A stretch of DNA of 29,142 nt from an uncultured Bacteroidales bacterium. GTDB taxonomy: Bacteria > Bacteroidota > Bacteroidia > Bacteroidales > Muribaculaceae. The DNA lies in assembly GCA_900539915.1 (NCBI GenBank), contig UQDU01000026.1:1-29142 (forward strand). Reading direction: 5' to 3'. A program made the position numbers and the translations under genes. The notes beneath the pieces are model-generated. The model made no database searches and was not told the DNA's origin. It saw only the letters and a list, made by a program, of their open reading frames with translations. Position 1 is the stretch's first letter; each line of letters begins with the position of its first letter. Shown in pieces: positions 7,565 to 15,088 of the stretch.

Positions 7565-8572
7565 ATGACCGACATTTCTAATACTCCTGATTATGACAAC
7601 CTGCTCAACAGCATTGATTCATTATGGGCCAAAGCCAAAGAAAATGCCGTAACAGCTATCAACACCGAACTGCTGGACGCCAACTGGGCTACAGGCCGTT
7701 ATATCGTGGAGTTTGAGCAAGATGGTCACATACGTGCTGAATATGGCAAAAAACTACTTCTAAACCTCTCCCGCGACCTGACATCTCGTCAAGGCAAAGG
7801 TTTCAGTCGGTCCAATCTGACGTACATGCGTAAACTTTATATCGCATTTCCAAAACGTGAGACACTGTCTCACAAATTGACATGGAGTCATTATTTTGAG
7901 TTATTGAAATGCGAGGACGAGATGGAAATGCAATTCTACTACAACGAAGCCATCAACCAACGATGGAAGGTTCGTGAACTCAAACGACAGATTAAAAGCT
8001 CGCTGTTTCATCGTCTGGCACTCAGCACAGACAAAAAAGGAGTAATGGCATTAGCACATCATGGACAACAAATCATGTCAGCCCAAGACATTCTCCACGA
8101 TCCCTATGTACTGGAATTTACAGGATTCCCTCGTAAAAAGCAGTACAAAGAACATGAGCTTGAACAAGCGTTAAAAGACAATATGGAGCAATTCCTGTTG
8201 GAATTAGGTCGCGGATTCGCTTTCATCGGAAGACAATATGTAATTCCCATCGGCAGCAGGTTGTTTAAAGTTGACCTTGTGTTCTATCACTGCATACTTA
8301 AATGCTATGTTCTAATTGATTTGAAGCGCAATGAGATAGAACACAATGACATTGGGCAGATGAATCTATACCTCAATTATTTCAAGACAGAAATATGTCA
8401 ACCTGATGACAATCCCCCGATAGGAATAGTTCTTGGCGCAAAGAAAGATGAACTACTCATGGAATATGCACTCCAAGGCATAACTAATCAACTATTTGTA
8501 GCAAGGTACCAACTTTATTTGCCCAAACGCGAAGAATTACAAGCTCGTCTTGACAGCCTACTCCGCGATTAA
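7565..8572 (+). CDS. YhcG/DUF1016 family PD-(D/E)xK nuclease
   Basis: This 335-residue protein has the two-domain layout of the YhcG/DUF1016 family. The N-terminal domain (about 10-150) is helical, with ATGRYIVEFEQDG and GFSRSNLTYMRKLYIAFP. The C-terminal domain (about 180-325) is a PD-(D/E)xK nuclease fold, with FIGRQYVIPIGSRLFKVDLVFYH, then YVLIDLKRNEI, then IGQMNLYLNYF. The catalytic pattern reads VDLVF...IDLK, with Asp where many homologues have Glu in the (D/E)xK position. Such proteins often occur near restriction-modification or other defence loci, but here it stands alone between rlmH and an amidase gene. The gene is visibly more AT-rich than its neighbours, consistent with horizontal acquisition. 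No partner toxin, methylase or transposase is adjacent. The biological target is unknown. Confidence 0.9.
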   Translation: MTDISNTPDYDNLLNSIDSLWAKAKENAVTAINTELLDANWATGRYIVEFEQDGHIRAEYGKKLLLNLSRDLTSRQGKGFSRSNLTYMRKLYIAFPKRETLSHKLTWSHYFELLKCEDEMEMQFYYNEAINQRWKVRELKRQIKSSLFHRLALSTDKKGVMALAHHGQQIMSAQDILHDPYVLEFTGFPRKKQYKEHELEQALKDNMEQFLLELGRGFAFIGRQYVIPIGSRLFKVDLVFYHCILKCYVLIDLKRNEIEHNDIGQMNLYLNYFKTEICQPDDNPPIGIVLGAKKDELLMEYALQGITNQLFVARYQLYLPKREELQARLDSLLRD

Positions 8573-8686
8573 GGCCTCTTACTCCCCAATCCATTAAATA
8601 AAATGATGGCAAAAGGGAGGAGGATGTAGGGAAAAAGACACACATTTTGCACCTGCGCGGTGGGGTGTTATATTCGAAGTTTTTCG

Positions 8687-8694
8687 TAAATTTG
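8687..8694 (+). promoter_or_regulatory. -7 promoter motif for the amidase gene
   Basis: TAAATTTG is a perfect TAnnTTTG. It ends only four bases before an in-frame ATG at 8699, too close for that codon to be within a transcript with a leader. The motif therefore supports initiation at the ATG at 8726. Confidence 0.6.
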
Positions 8695-8725
8695 CGCCAT
8701 GTTTGACCTCAAAGGCCTTATCCAT

Positions 8726-9541
8726 ATGAAGTTGGTGGTAGCCATCGCTGCCATCGTGATATGTATTGCGCCAGTCTGCAAAGCAAAGACAGCTCCCAAG
8801 GACACCCCGTTCACCGTGGTCATCGATGCCGGCCACGGAGGCAAGGATGTGGGAGCCAAAGGCAAGAAGACCAACGAGAAGTCGGTCAACCTTGATGTCG
8901 CCCTCGCCCTCGGACGCATGATTGAAAAGGAATACGGCAAAAAAGAGGTAAAAGTGGTCTACACACGTGACGGCGATTATTTTGTGACCCTCCAAGGCCG
9001 CTGCGACAAGGCCAACAAGGCCAACGGCAATCTGTTCATCTCCATACACTGCAACAGCGTAGACGAGAAATCGCCCAGACGCAACACTGTATGCGGAGCC
9101 TCCGTCTATACCCTCGGACTTGGCCGCAGCAAAGAGAATCTCGAAGTGGCCAAGCGCGAAAACTCGGTCATGATGCTGGAGCCTGACTACACCACCACCT
9201 ACAGCGGTTTCAACCCCAACTCGGCCGAAAGCTACATAGTGTTTGAGATGACGCAGAACCGCCACCTCAACCAGAGCATCAAATTTGCGGCCCTCACACA
9301 GAAACAGCTCGTGGCACAAGCTGGACGCGCCGACAAAGGTCTCCGGCAAGACATATTCTGGGTGCTTGTCCACACCGGCATGCCGGCAGTGCTCATAGAG
9401 CTTGACTTCATCTGCAACCCCACTGTGGAGCAGTTCATGATGTCAGACAAGGGCATCGACAAGATGTCATCAGCAATATTCACAGCATTCAACGACTACT
9501 ACAAATCATCCAAAAAAGCAGCAAAAGCCTCGGCGAAATAA
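8726..9541 (+). CDS. N-acetylmuramoyl-L-alanine amidase (Amidase_3), secreted
   Basis: This is a zinc amidase that cuts the bond between N-acetylmuramic acid and the stem peptide, likely during cell separation or wall recycling. From the ATG at 8726 it has 271 residues and begins with a clean signal peptide (residues 1-20, MKLVVAIAAIVICIAPVCKA); the upstream ATG at 8699 would add nine residues and lies on the promoter. The Amidase_3 fold covers about 28-255. Zinc ligands are His37 in DAGHGGKD, Glu51 in NEKSVNLD and His108 in SIHCNS, with catalytic Glu225 in AVLIELDF. No LysM, SPOR or other wall-binding domain is visible. The MCE-domain gene follows 74 bases downstream on the same strand, an envelope-related pairing. 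Confidence 0.93.
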   Translation: MKLVVAIAAIVICIAPVCKAKTAPKDTPFTVVIDAGHGGKDVGAKGKKTNEKSVNLDVALALGRMIEKEYGKKEVKVVYTRDGDYFVTLQGRCDKANKANGNLFISIHCNSVDEKSPRRNTVCGASVYTLGLGRSKENLEVAKRENSVMMLEPDYTTTYSGFNPNSAESYIVFEMTQNRHLNQSIKFAALTQKQLVAQAGRADKGLRQDIFWVLVHTGMPAVLIELDFICNPTVEQFMMSDKGIDKMSSAIFTAFNDYYKSSKKAAKASAK

Positions 9542-9615
9542 CCAAGGAGCCCTACAGACCGTTATAAATCATATATAAGCACATAACTGACTACATCCGT
9601 CATAATCATAGATTT

Positions 9616-10515
9616 ATGAAAAAACTGTTTTCCAAAGAGTTTATTATAGGTTTCTGCGTCATCCTGACAGCAGTGATTCTCTATGTCGGCATCGAATATC
9701 TCAAAGGTGTCAACCTGTTTAAATCCACCAACTATTACTATGCCACCTTCAGCAATGTAGAAGGTCTGGCTGAATCAGCACCGGTACATCTCAACGGTTT
9801 CAAGGTGGGTCTGGTACGTGAAATCAGCTATGAATATGACAACCCCGGACATGTCAAAGTGGAAATAGACCTTGACAAAAACCTCCGGCTGCCTGTAGGC
9901 TCTAAAGCCCTCATGGCATCGGACCTGCTCGGTACCGGCTCCATTAACCTCCAGCTCGCCAATTCCAAGGAGTTCTATCCCAAAGGACACACTATAGAAG
10001 GTATCAATCCCAAGGGCATGATGGAGAGCATATCCAAGGAGGTATTGCCCACCATCACCGAGATGATGCCCAAAATAGACTCGCTGCTGGTAGCCGTCAC
10101 AGAGATTGTGACCAATCCGGCTCTAACCTCGTCAATCAACCGCCTGGACCACGTCATGGCCAATCTGGAGACATCCACAGCGAAGCTCTCCTCTACCATG
10201 TCGGCACTCACCCCTGTGGTCGGCAATGTCAACACCATCACCAATAATCTCACGACAGTGTCGGGCGACCTCACCCAGATGACAGGCAAAATTAATGCCC
10301 TCCCGATTGACAGCACATTCAACAACATACATGCCATCACCGGCGATGTGGCGCGTGCTACCGCACAGCTCAACAACCCCAACAGCTCACTGGGGCAGCT
10401 CCTCTATTCCGATGGCCTGTACAACAACCTCAACCACTCGGTGCAGTCGCTTGACTCGCTGCTCGTAGATGTCAAAAAGAACCCCAAACGCTACATCAGC
10501 ATCAAACTTCTCTGA
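9616..10515 (+). CDS. MCE-family (MlaD-like) lipid transport protein
   Basis: MCE proteins form periplasmic hexamers that pass lipids between membranes, usually with an MlaE-type permease and MlaF-type ATPase. This 299-residue protein has a single N-terminal membrane anchor (about residues 8-28). One MCE domain (about 38-115) carries YYYATFSNVEGLAESAPVHLNGFKVG and KALMASDLLGTGSINL. A long C-terminal region (about 130-280) is rich in Thr, Ser and Asn with periodic Leu and Ile, suggesting an extended helical stalk or coiled coil. It probably sits in the inner membrane facing the periplasm. The permease and ATPase genes are not in the window. The gene follows the amidase gene and ends at the terminator at 10573-10613. 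The family call is firm; mlaD orthology in the strict sense is inferred. Confidence 0.9.
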   Translation: MKKLFSKEFIIGFCVILTAVILYVGIEYLKGVNLFKSTNYYYATFSNVEGLAESAPVHLNGFKVGLVREISYEYDNPGHVKVEIDLDKNLRLPVGSKALMASDLLGTGSINLQLANSKEFYPKGHTIEGINPKGMMESISKEVLPTITEMMPKIDSLLVAVTEIVTNPALTSSINRLDHVMANLETSTAKLSSTMSALTPVVGNVNTITNNLTTVSGDLTQMTGKINALPIDSTFNNIHAITGDVARATAQLNNPNSSLGQLLYSDGLYNNLNHSVQSLDSLLVDVKKNPKRYISIKLL

Positions 10516-10572
10516 TCACATACCGCCGCTAAGGCCTCATGTCGACGGCGGAGCCTTATCTGAACATAATCC

Positions 10573-10613
10573 AAACAAGCCGAACAATGTGGATTTAACA
10601 TTTCGGCTTGTTT
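10573..10613 (+). terminator. intrinsic terminator after the MCE gene
   Basis: Arms at 10573-10584 and 10602-10613 are perfect 12-base complements, and inner bases 10587-10590 can pair with 10598-10601. A short T-tract overlaps and follows the right arm. It lies 58 bases after the MCE stop and separates the amidase/MCE unit from dnaA. Confidence 0.75.
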
Positions 10614-10783
10614 TGCATTTCCAAAGGCTAATTCAGAGCACAAATAAGCTGCACAAGATTGTAACAACTTGCTTTACAGGTCCGCATCTCGCTGTAAATA
10701 TGAGAGTTACACATTTCTGACGCTAAGCACACCGTAACACGCTGTATGTCAGTATAGTTGCATCAGCTTTATAAAATCCAAAT

Positions 10784-10816
10784 AAAATGATGATTTGTTT
10801 TCATCATTTTTTTTTT
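10784..10816 (+). other. AT-rich hairpin with T-run over the dnaA promoter
   Basis: AAAATGATGA at 10784-10793 and TCATCATTTT at 10801-10810 form a perfect 10-base stem with a seven-base loop. The right arm runs into a tract of ten T bases (10807-10816). The loop contains the likely -33 TTTG of dnaA. It could be an operator-like dyad or a weak terminator that blocks upstream transcription; sequence alone does not decide. Confidence 0.5.
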
Positions 10817-10824
10817 GAATTTTG
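10794..10824 (+). promoter_or_regulatory. dnaA promoter (-33 TTTG and -7 GAATTTTG)
   Basis: TTTG at 10794-10797 is followed 19 bases later by GAATTTTG at 10817-10824. That is one mismatch from TAnnTTTG, with the -33/-7 spacing usual for Bacteroidota promoters. Transcription should start near 10830. Confidence 0.6.
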
Positions 10825-10890
10825 CATATGTGATTTCCCCGCCCAATTTATGCAATGACAAGGCGAGTATCCATATCACAACCCAATCCA

Positions 10891-12291
10891 ATGGAACCAT
10901 CTAAACACACCGAACTCTGGGAAAGATGTCTCCAGATACTCAAGGACAATCTTCCCCCGGAACAATTTGACACCTGGTTTAGCCCCGTGACATCGATGAG
11001 CTACGTCGACGACGCTCTCACAATCGATGTGCCCTCGCCTTTCTTTGTCGAGCAGATAGAGGAACGATTCTTCCGTATCCTCAAGGCTACCCTTGTCAAG
11101 GTGTATGGTCCCAAAATCAAGCTGTTCTACCACTACGACCAGGTCAGCCACCAGCCCGAGACCGGGGTGACCATGCGCAGCGAAAATCCCAACCCTGCCA
11201 TAGGCCTCCGCAAGGCACCTCCTGTACCTGTAAGCCCCTTCCAGGCCCAGCAGCTTCCCGACATAGACTCGCAGCTCAATCCGCGCTACACCTTCGAAAA
11301 TTATTGCACGAGTGCGAGTAACCGTGTGGCCTACTCCATCGGCGAGGCCATAGCGATGAATCCGAAGCTCAAGACTTTCAACCCCCTCTTCATATTCGGC
11401 CCGACAGGCGTAGGCAAGACCCACCTCATCCAGGCCATAGGCATACGCATCAAGGAGCAGAACCCTCAGACCCGAGTGCTCTATATCACATCCCGCCTGT
11501 TTGAGAGCCAGTACACCACGGCTGTCAAGCGTGGCAAAATCAACGATTTCATCAACTTCTACCAGAGCATCGACGTACTGATAATCGATGACATACAGGA
11601 TCTGATGGGCAAAAACGCCACTCAGAACACATTCTTCCACATCTTCAACCATCTCCACCAGAACCAGAAGCAGCTGATACTCTCGAGCGACTGCCGACCC
11701 TCCGAGATGGAAGGCATGGAGGCGCGTCTGCTGTCACGATTCAAATGGGGCATGACTACAGAGCTTGAAAAGCCCGACTTGCAGCTACGCCGCGATGTGC
11801 TCCTCAAGAAATCTGAAAACGACGGTCTCCAGATACCCGACGACGTGCTTGACTTCATAGCCGGCAATGTCACAGAGAGCATCCGTGACCTCGACGGCAT
11901 CATATCATCGCTCATCGGCCATGCAGCCATCCTCAACCGTCCCATCACCATAGACCTGGCACGACGTGTTGTGGCTAACGCAGTCAAAATCCACCGCCGT
12001 CAGATCAACTTTGAGATGATCACCCAGCAGGTGAGCACATTCTTCAACATAGATGTCGACAGCATCTTCACCAAATCACGCAAGCGCGAAGTCAGCGATG
12101 CCCGGCAGATGATTATGTTCCTGGCCAAGAAACATGCCAACATGCCCCTCAAAGCCATCGGCACACGCCTCTCACGCACGCATGCTACCGTGCTCTACGC
12201 ATGCCGTAACATCGAAGAACGTCTCCCCCTCGAAAAATCCTTACAGGAAGCCGTCACCTCCATCGAGTCGCTTCTTCTCCAGCAGTCATAA
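10891..12291 (+). CDS. dnaA: chromosomal replication initiator protein DnaA
   Basis: DnaA binds DnaA boxes and opens the replication origin. From the ATG at 10891 it has 466 residues. Domain I is about 1-80 (LWERCLQILKDNLPPEQFDTWF), followed by a proline-rich linker. The AAA+ domain has Walker A GPTGVGKTH at 170-178 and Walker B LIIDDIQD with Asp233-Asp234. C-terminal domain IV ends in the DNA-binding signature LSRTHATVLYACRNIEE. An in-frame ATG at 10855 would add 12 residues and lies about 25 bases after the predicted transcription start, so it remains possible; I prefer 10891 because related DnaA proteins begin just before the LWxRCL motif. No cluster of DnaA boxes is seen nearby, so oriC is not placed here. 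dnaN is not adjacent, which is normal for Bacteroidales. Confidence 0.97.
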   Translation: MEPSKHTELWERCLQILKDNLPPEQFDTWFSPVTSMSYVDDALTIDVPSPFFVEQIEERFFRILKATLVKVYGPKIKLFYHYDQVSHQPETGVTMRSENPNPAIGLRKAPPVPVSPFQAQQLPDIDSQLNPRYTFENYCTSASNRVAYSIGEAIAMNPKLKTFNPLFIFGPTGVGKTHLIQAIGIRIKEQNPQTRVLYITSRLFESQYTTAVKRGKINDFINFYQSIDVLIIDDIQDLMGKNATQNTFFHIFNHLHQNQKQLILSSDCRPSEMEGMEARLLSRFKWGMTTELEKPDLQLRRDVLLKKSENDGLQIPDDVLDFIAGNVTESIRDLDGIISSLIGHAAILNRPITIDLARRVVANAVKIHRRQINFEMITQQVSTFFNIDVDSIFTKSRKREVSDARQMIMFLAKKHANMPLKAIGTRLSRTHATVLYACRNIEERLPLEKSLQEAVTSIESLLLQQS

Positions 12292-12308
12292 GGCATAAAC
12301 CTATAATA

Positions 12309-12365
12309 AAGTCCTGTAAATCTTATAGATGCCATCCGGCCTATCAGATTTACAGGACTTATTTT
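12309..12365. terminator. bidirectional terminator between dnaA and metY
   Basis: Arms at 12309-12323 and 12346-12360 are perfect 15-base complements; inner bases 12325-12328 and 12341-12344 extend the pairing. A T-tract follows on the + strand (12362-12366). The element lies between the convergent dnaA and metY-type genes and can serve both. Confidence 0.85.
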
Positions 12366-12384
12366 TATGCGTATGACCCGATTA

Positions 12385-13677
12385 TCAAGCCTTTTCCAAA
12401 GCCTGCGCAAGGTCTGCGATTATATCATCGATATGCTCTATGCCCACCGACAGGCGCACGGTCGACTCGGTGATATGCTGCTCGGCCAACTCCTCGGCTG
12501 ACATCTGCGAGTGTGTGGTAGTAGCCGGATGTATCACCAGACTCTTGACATCGGCCACGTTGGCCAATAGCGAGAATATCTCAAGGCTGTCAATGAACCG
12601 CCATGCCGCCTCACGTCCACCTTTAATTTCAAAAGTGAAGATGCTGCCGCCGCCCAGAGGCAAATACCGTTTGTACAACCCATGGTCGGGATGACCGGGA
12701 AGTGACGGATGGTTGACCCGGGCCACTTTGGGATGCTTGCTTAAAAACTCAACTACTTTCAGGGCATTGCTGACATGACGCTCCACGCGCAGCGAAAGGG
12801 TCTCCAGCCCCTGCAACAGCAAAAACACATTGAGAGGCGAGATAGCAGCACCGGTGTCACGTAGCAATACCGCTCTGATGCGCGTCACGAAGGCCGCTGC
12901 CCCGGCTACATCGGCAAATACCGCTCCATGGTAGCTCAAATCGGGCTTGGCGAGTGTGGGAAACTTGTCGCCATCGGCTTTCCAGTCAAATTTTCCGCTA
13001 TCCACTATCACGCCTCCGAGACTGCTGCCATGACCGCCGATAAATTTCGTGGCCGAGTGGACCACAATATCCGCACCGTGTTCGATGGGGCGAATCAGGT
13101 AAGGAGTGCCGAAAGTATTGTCGATAATCAGGGGTATGCCATGACGATGAGCCACCTCGGCCACGCCCTCTATGTCGAGCACCTCGCTGTTGGGATTGCC
13201 GAATGTCTCGGCATACACCGCCTTGGTCTGCGGAGTGATGGCCTTGTCAAGCGCATCAAGGTCGTTGACATCCAATATGGTGTTCCTGACGCCCTGCGCC
13301 GCCAATGTGTGCGTAATCAGGTTATACGAACCGCCATACAAGTTGTTGGCAGCCACGAGGTGGTCACCCGGTCCCAGTATATTCTGCAACGCATAGGTGG
13401 CAGCCGCAGCCCCGGAGGCCACAGCCAACGCTGCGACACCTCCCTCAAGCGCAGCCATGCGCGCCTCAAACACATCCTGCGTCGGATTGGTCAGTCGGCC
13501 GTAGATGTTTCCGGGGTCACGGAGCGCAAAGCGGTCGGCTGCATGCCGGCTGTCATTAAACACATAAGATGTGGTCTGATAGATGGGCACAGCCCTTGCG
13601 CCGGTGACAGGGTCGGGTTGTTCCTGGCCTACATGAAGCTGCAGAGTCTCAAAGTGGAGATTGTCGTTTGTATTCAT
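12385..13677 (-). CDS. metY: O-acetylhomoserine sulfhydrylase / Cys-Met metabolism PLP enzyme
   Basis: This 430-residue PLP enzyme of the Cys/Met metabolism family (gamma-family lyases) best fits O-acetylhomoserine aminocarboxypropyltransferase, which makes homocysteine from O-acetylhomoserine and sulfide. The N-terminus ETLQLHVGQEQPDPVTGARAV and IYQTTSYVF is typical of MetY. Cofactor residues are Asp186 in LIIDNTFG and the Schiff-base Lys211 in VHSATKFIGGHG. Substrate-side motifs IYGRLTNPT and NNLYGGSYNL are present, and the length matches MetY (about 430) rather than MetB or MetC (about 380-400). The gene is divergent from an Lrp/AsnC regulator. Its -7 motif is the complement of 13709-13716, and it ends at the shared terminator with dnaA. 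A closely related gamma-family activity cannot be fully excluded. Confidence 0.93.
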   Translation of the reverse strand: MNTNDNLHFETLQLHVGQEQPDPVTGARAVPIYQTTSYVFNDSRHAADRFALRDPGNIYGRLTNPTQDVFEARMAALEGGVAALAVASGAAAATYALQNILGPGDHLVAANNLYGGSYNLITHTLAAQGVRNTILDVNDLDALDKAITPQTKAVYAETFGNPNSEVLDIEGVAEVAHRHGIPLIIDNTFGTPYLIRPIEHGADIVVHSATKFIGGHGSSLGGVIVDSGKFDWKADGDKFPTLAKPDLSYHGAVFADVAGAAAFVTRIRAVLLRDTGAAISPLNVFLLLQGLETLSLRVERHVSNALKVVEFLSKHPKVARVNHPSLPGHPDHGLYKRYLPLGGGSIFTFEIKGGREAAWRFIDSLEIFSLLANVADVKSLVIHPATTTHSQMSAEELAEQHITESTVRLSVGIEHIDDIIADLAQALEKA

Positions 13678-13708
13678 AAAGCTGATAAGTTTTATTGGTT
13701 TTATGATG

Positions 13709-13716
13709 CAAAATTA
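13709..13716 (-). promoter_or_regulatory. -7 promoter motif for metY
   Basis: The complement of CAAAATTA is TAATTTTG, a perfect TAnnTTTG, 32 bases upstream of the metY ATG in the intergenic region shared with the Lrp-type regulator. Confidence 0.5.
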
Positions 13717-13779
13717 CAGTCTCATAAAATATTTTGTATATTTATCCCCGAGAGATAAGGCAAATTTGCTAAAAGTCAT

Positions 13780-13787
13780 TATCTTTG
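13780..13787 (+). promoter_or_regulatory. -7 promoter motif for the Lrp/AsnC regulator
   Basis: TATCTTTG is a perfect TAnnTTTG. It ends three bases before an in-frame ATG at 13791, which therefore cannot have a leader. The ATG at 13836 is the better start. Confidence 0.55.
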
Positions 13788-13835
13788 TAGATGATACATC
13801 TAACAACCCCTCACATTATCCTATCAAATGCAGTA

Positions 13836-14312
13836 ATGACACCTATTGAGAAACTTGACAAAATCGACCTGCAGATTCTGCGGCTTATGCAACAGAATGC
13901 CCGTCTGACCATAAAAGAATTAGGACAAGAGGTCAATCTGTCATCCACTCCCGTCTACGAGCGGCTCAAAAGGCTGGAGCGTGACGGCTATATAAAGAAA
14001 TACGTTGCACTGCTCGATGAGGAGAAGCTCAACCAGGGTTTCATTGTATTCTGCAATGTAAAGCTACGCCAGACATCGCTGCAACGCGCTCAGGAATTTG
14101 TAGAAACCATCCGCCAGATACCGCAAGTGACCGAGTGCTATAACATCTCAGGCCGCTATGACTACCTGATGAAAATCCATGCAGCCAATATGAAAGCCTA
14201 TCAGGAACTGATACTCAACGTGCTCGGCTCCATTGACAGCGTGGCCTCACTGGAGAGCACATTTGTCATGGACGAGGTCAAAAACGAAATCGGAGTAGCC
14301 ATTCAAATCTAA
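13836..14312 (+). CDS. Lrp/AsnC family transcriptional regulator
   Basis: This is a feast/famine regulator of 158 residues from the ATG at 13836. The N-terminal winged helix-turn-helix (about 5-60) reads LDKIDLQILRLMQQNARLTIKELG, then STPVYERLKRLERDGYIKKYVA. The C-terminal RAM/AsnC ligand-binding domain (about 68-145) has FCNVKLRQTSL, VTECYNISGRYDYLMKI and a final SLESTFVMDEVKNE. Such proteins form octamers that bind amino acids. The in-frame ATG at 13791 is disfavoured because it abuts the -7 motif. Divergent placement to a methionine/cysteine biosynthetic gene suggests that it controls metY, itself or both in response to an amino acid; that is inference from position. The SIMPL-domain gene follows 57 bases downstream. 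Confidence 0.94.
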   Translation: MTPIEKLDKIDLQILRLMQQNARLTIKELGQEVNLSSTPVYERLKRLERDGYIKKYVALLDEEKLNQGFIVFCNVKLRQTSLQRAQEFVETIRQIPQVTECYNISGRYDYLMKIHAANMKAYQELILNVLGSIDSVASLESTFVMDEVKNEIGVAIQI

Positions 14313-14369
14313 ACAACACGCAGATTTGTTATCTACAATTATAAGGATACCAGACAAATATATCAGTTT

Positions 14370-15080
14370 ATGAAAAATCTTCAGAACGTAGTGGGTCCGC
14401 TCCTCATAGCCATAGGACTCTTCGCATTAGGACTCGCCGTAAAAGCCGGCATCGACAATTTTTCCCATCGTGACCGCGTCGTGACTGTCCGCGGACTTTG
14501 CGAGCGCGACGTGGAAGCCAATCAGGTAGTATGGCCCATAGTGACCAAAGAGATGGGCAACGACCTCCCTGCTCTCTATGACCGTATCCTCTCCACCAAC
14601 GAGAAAATCAAGGCGTTTCTCACCGCCAACGGCATCAGTGCCGACGAGATTGCCGTAAATCCTCCGCAGGTTGAGGACCGCAAAGCCAACGTATATGACA
14701 ATTCCACACTGATATCCGAACGCTACAGGGTGACCAACGTCATCGTCGTGACATCATCGAAAGTCAAGCAGGTCAATGAGCTGATAAAGAAGCAGACCGA
14801 ACTGATGCGCCAGGGCATAGCCGTAATGGCCGACAACTACGAATATCCGACCACCTACAGCTACACAGCCCTCAACGAAATCAAGCCTGAGATGATAACC
14901 GAGGCTACCAAAGCCGCTCGCGAGGCTGCCGACCGTTTTGCAGCCGATTGCGGAAGCAAACTCGGCAAGATAAAGACCGCCTCACAAGGACAATTCTCCA
15001 TAGAGGACCATGACCGCTACACCCCCTCCATCAAGACGGTGCGCGTGGTCAACTCCATCACATACTATCTTGAAGACTGA
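14370..15080 (+). CDS. SIMPL domain (DUF541) envelope protein
   Basis: This 236-residue protein has an N-terminal membrane anchor or uncleaved signal (about residues 6-27, VVGPLLIAIGLFALGLAVKAG). A SIMPL/DUF541 domain (about 35-230) follows, beginning with VVTVRGLCERDVEANQVVWPI. The family is known for periplasmic or outer-surface proteins such as BP26/OMP28 and YggE. YggE is linked to oxidative stress, but the general function is unsettled. A recognisable stretch is RYRVTNVIVVTSSKVKQVNELI in the middle of the domain. The lipid kinase gene begins eight bases after the stop, so the two are probably co-transcribed. Confidence 0.88.
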   Translation: MKNLQNVVGPLLIAIGLFALGLAVKAGIDNFSHRDRVVTVRGLCERDVEANQVVWPIVTKEMGNDLPALYDRILSTNEKIKAFLTANGISADEIAVNPPQVEDRKANVYDNSTLISERYRVTNVIVVTSSKVKQVNELIKKQTELMRQGIAVMADNYEYPTTYSYTALNEIKPEMITEATKAAREAADRFAADCGSKLGKIKTASQGQFSIEDHDRYTPSIKTVRVVNSITYYLED

Positions 15081-15088
15081 CCCTTTTC

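Larger units (their letters stand above)
10516..10854. other. intergenic region upstream of dnaA
   Basis: This stretch of about 340 bases holds the MCE terminator (10573-10613) in its first part and the dnaA promoter and hairpin (10784-10824) in its last. Between them (about 10615-10780) I see no gene, RNA gene or repeat. It was examined for DnaA boxes; only one poor match, TGTGGATTT in the terminator loop at 10588-10596, was found. Confidence 0.6.

Noticed and set aside
10516..10854. Possible replication origin beside dnaA
   Set aside because: No cluster of TTATNCACA-like boxes or AT-rich iterons is visible; the one partial match, TGTGGATTT at 10588, lies in a terminator loop. In Bacteroidales dnaA is often not at oriC.
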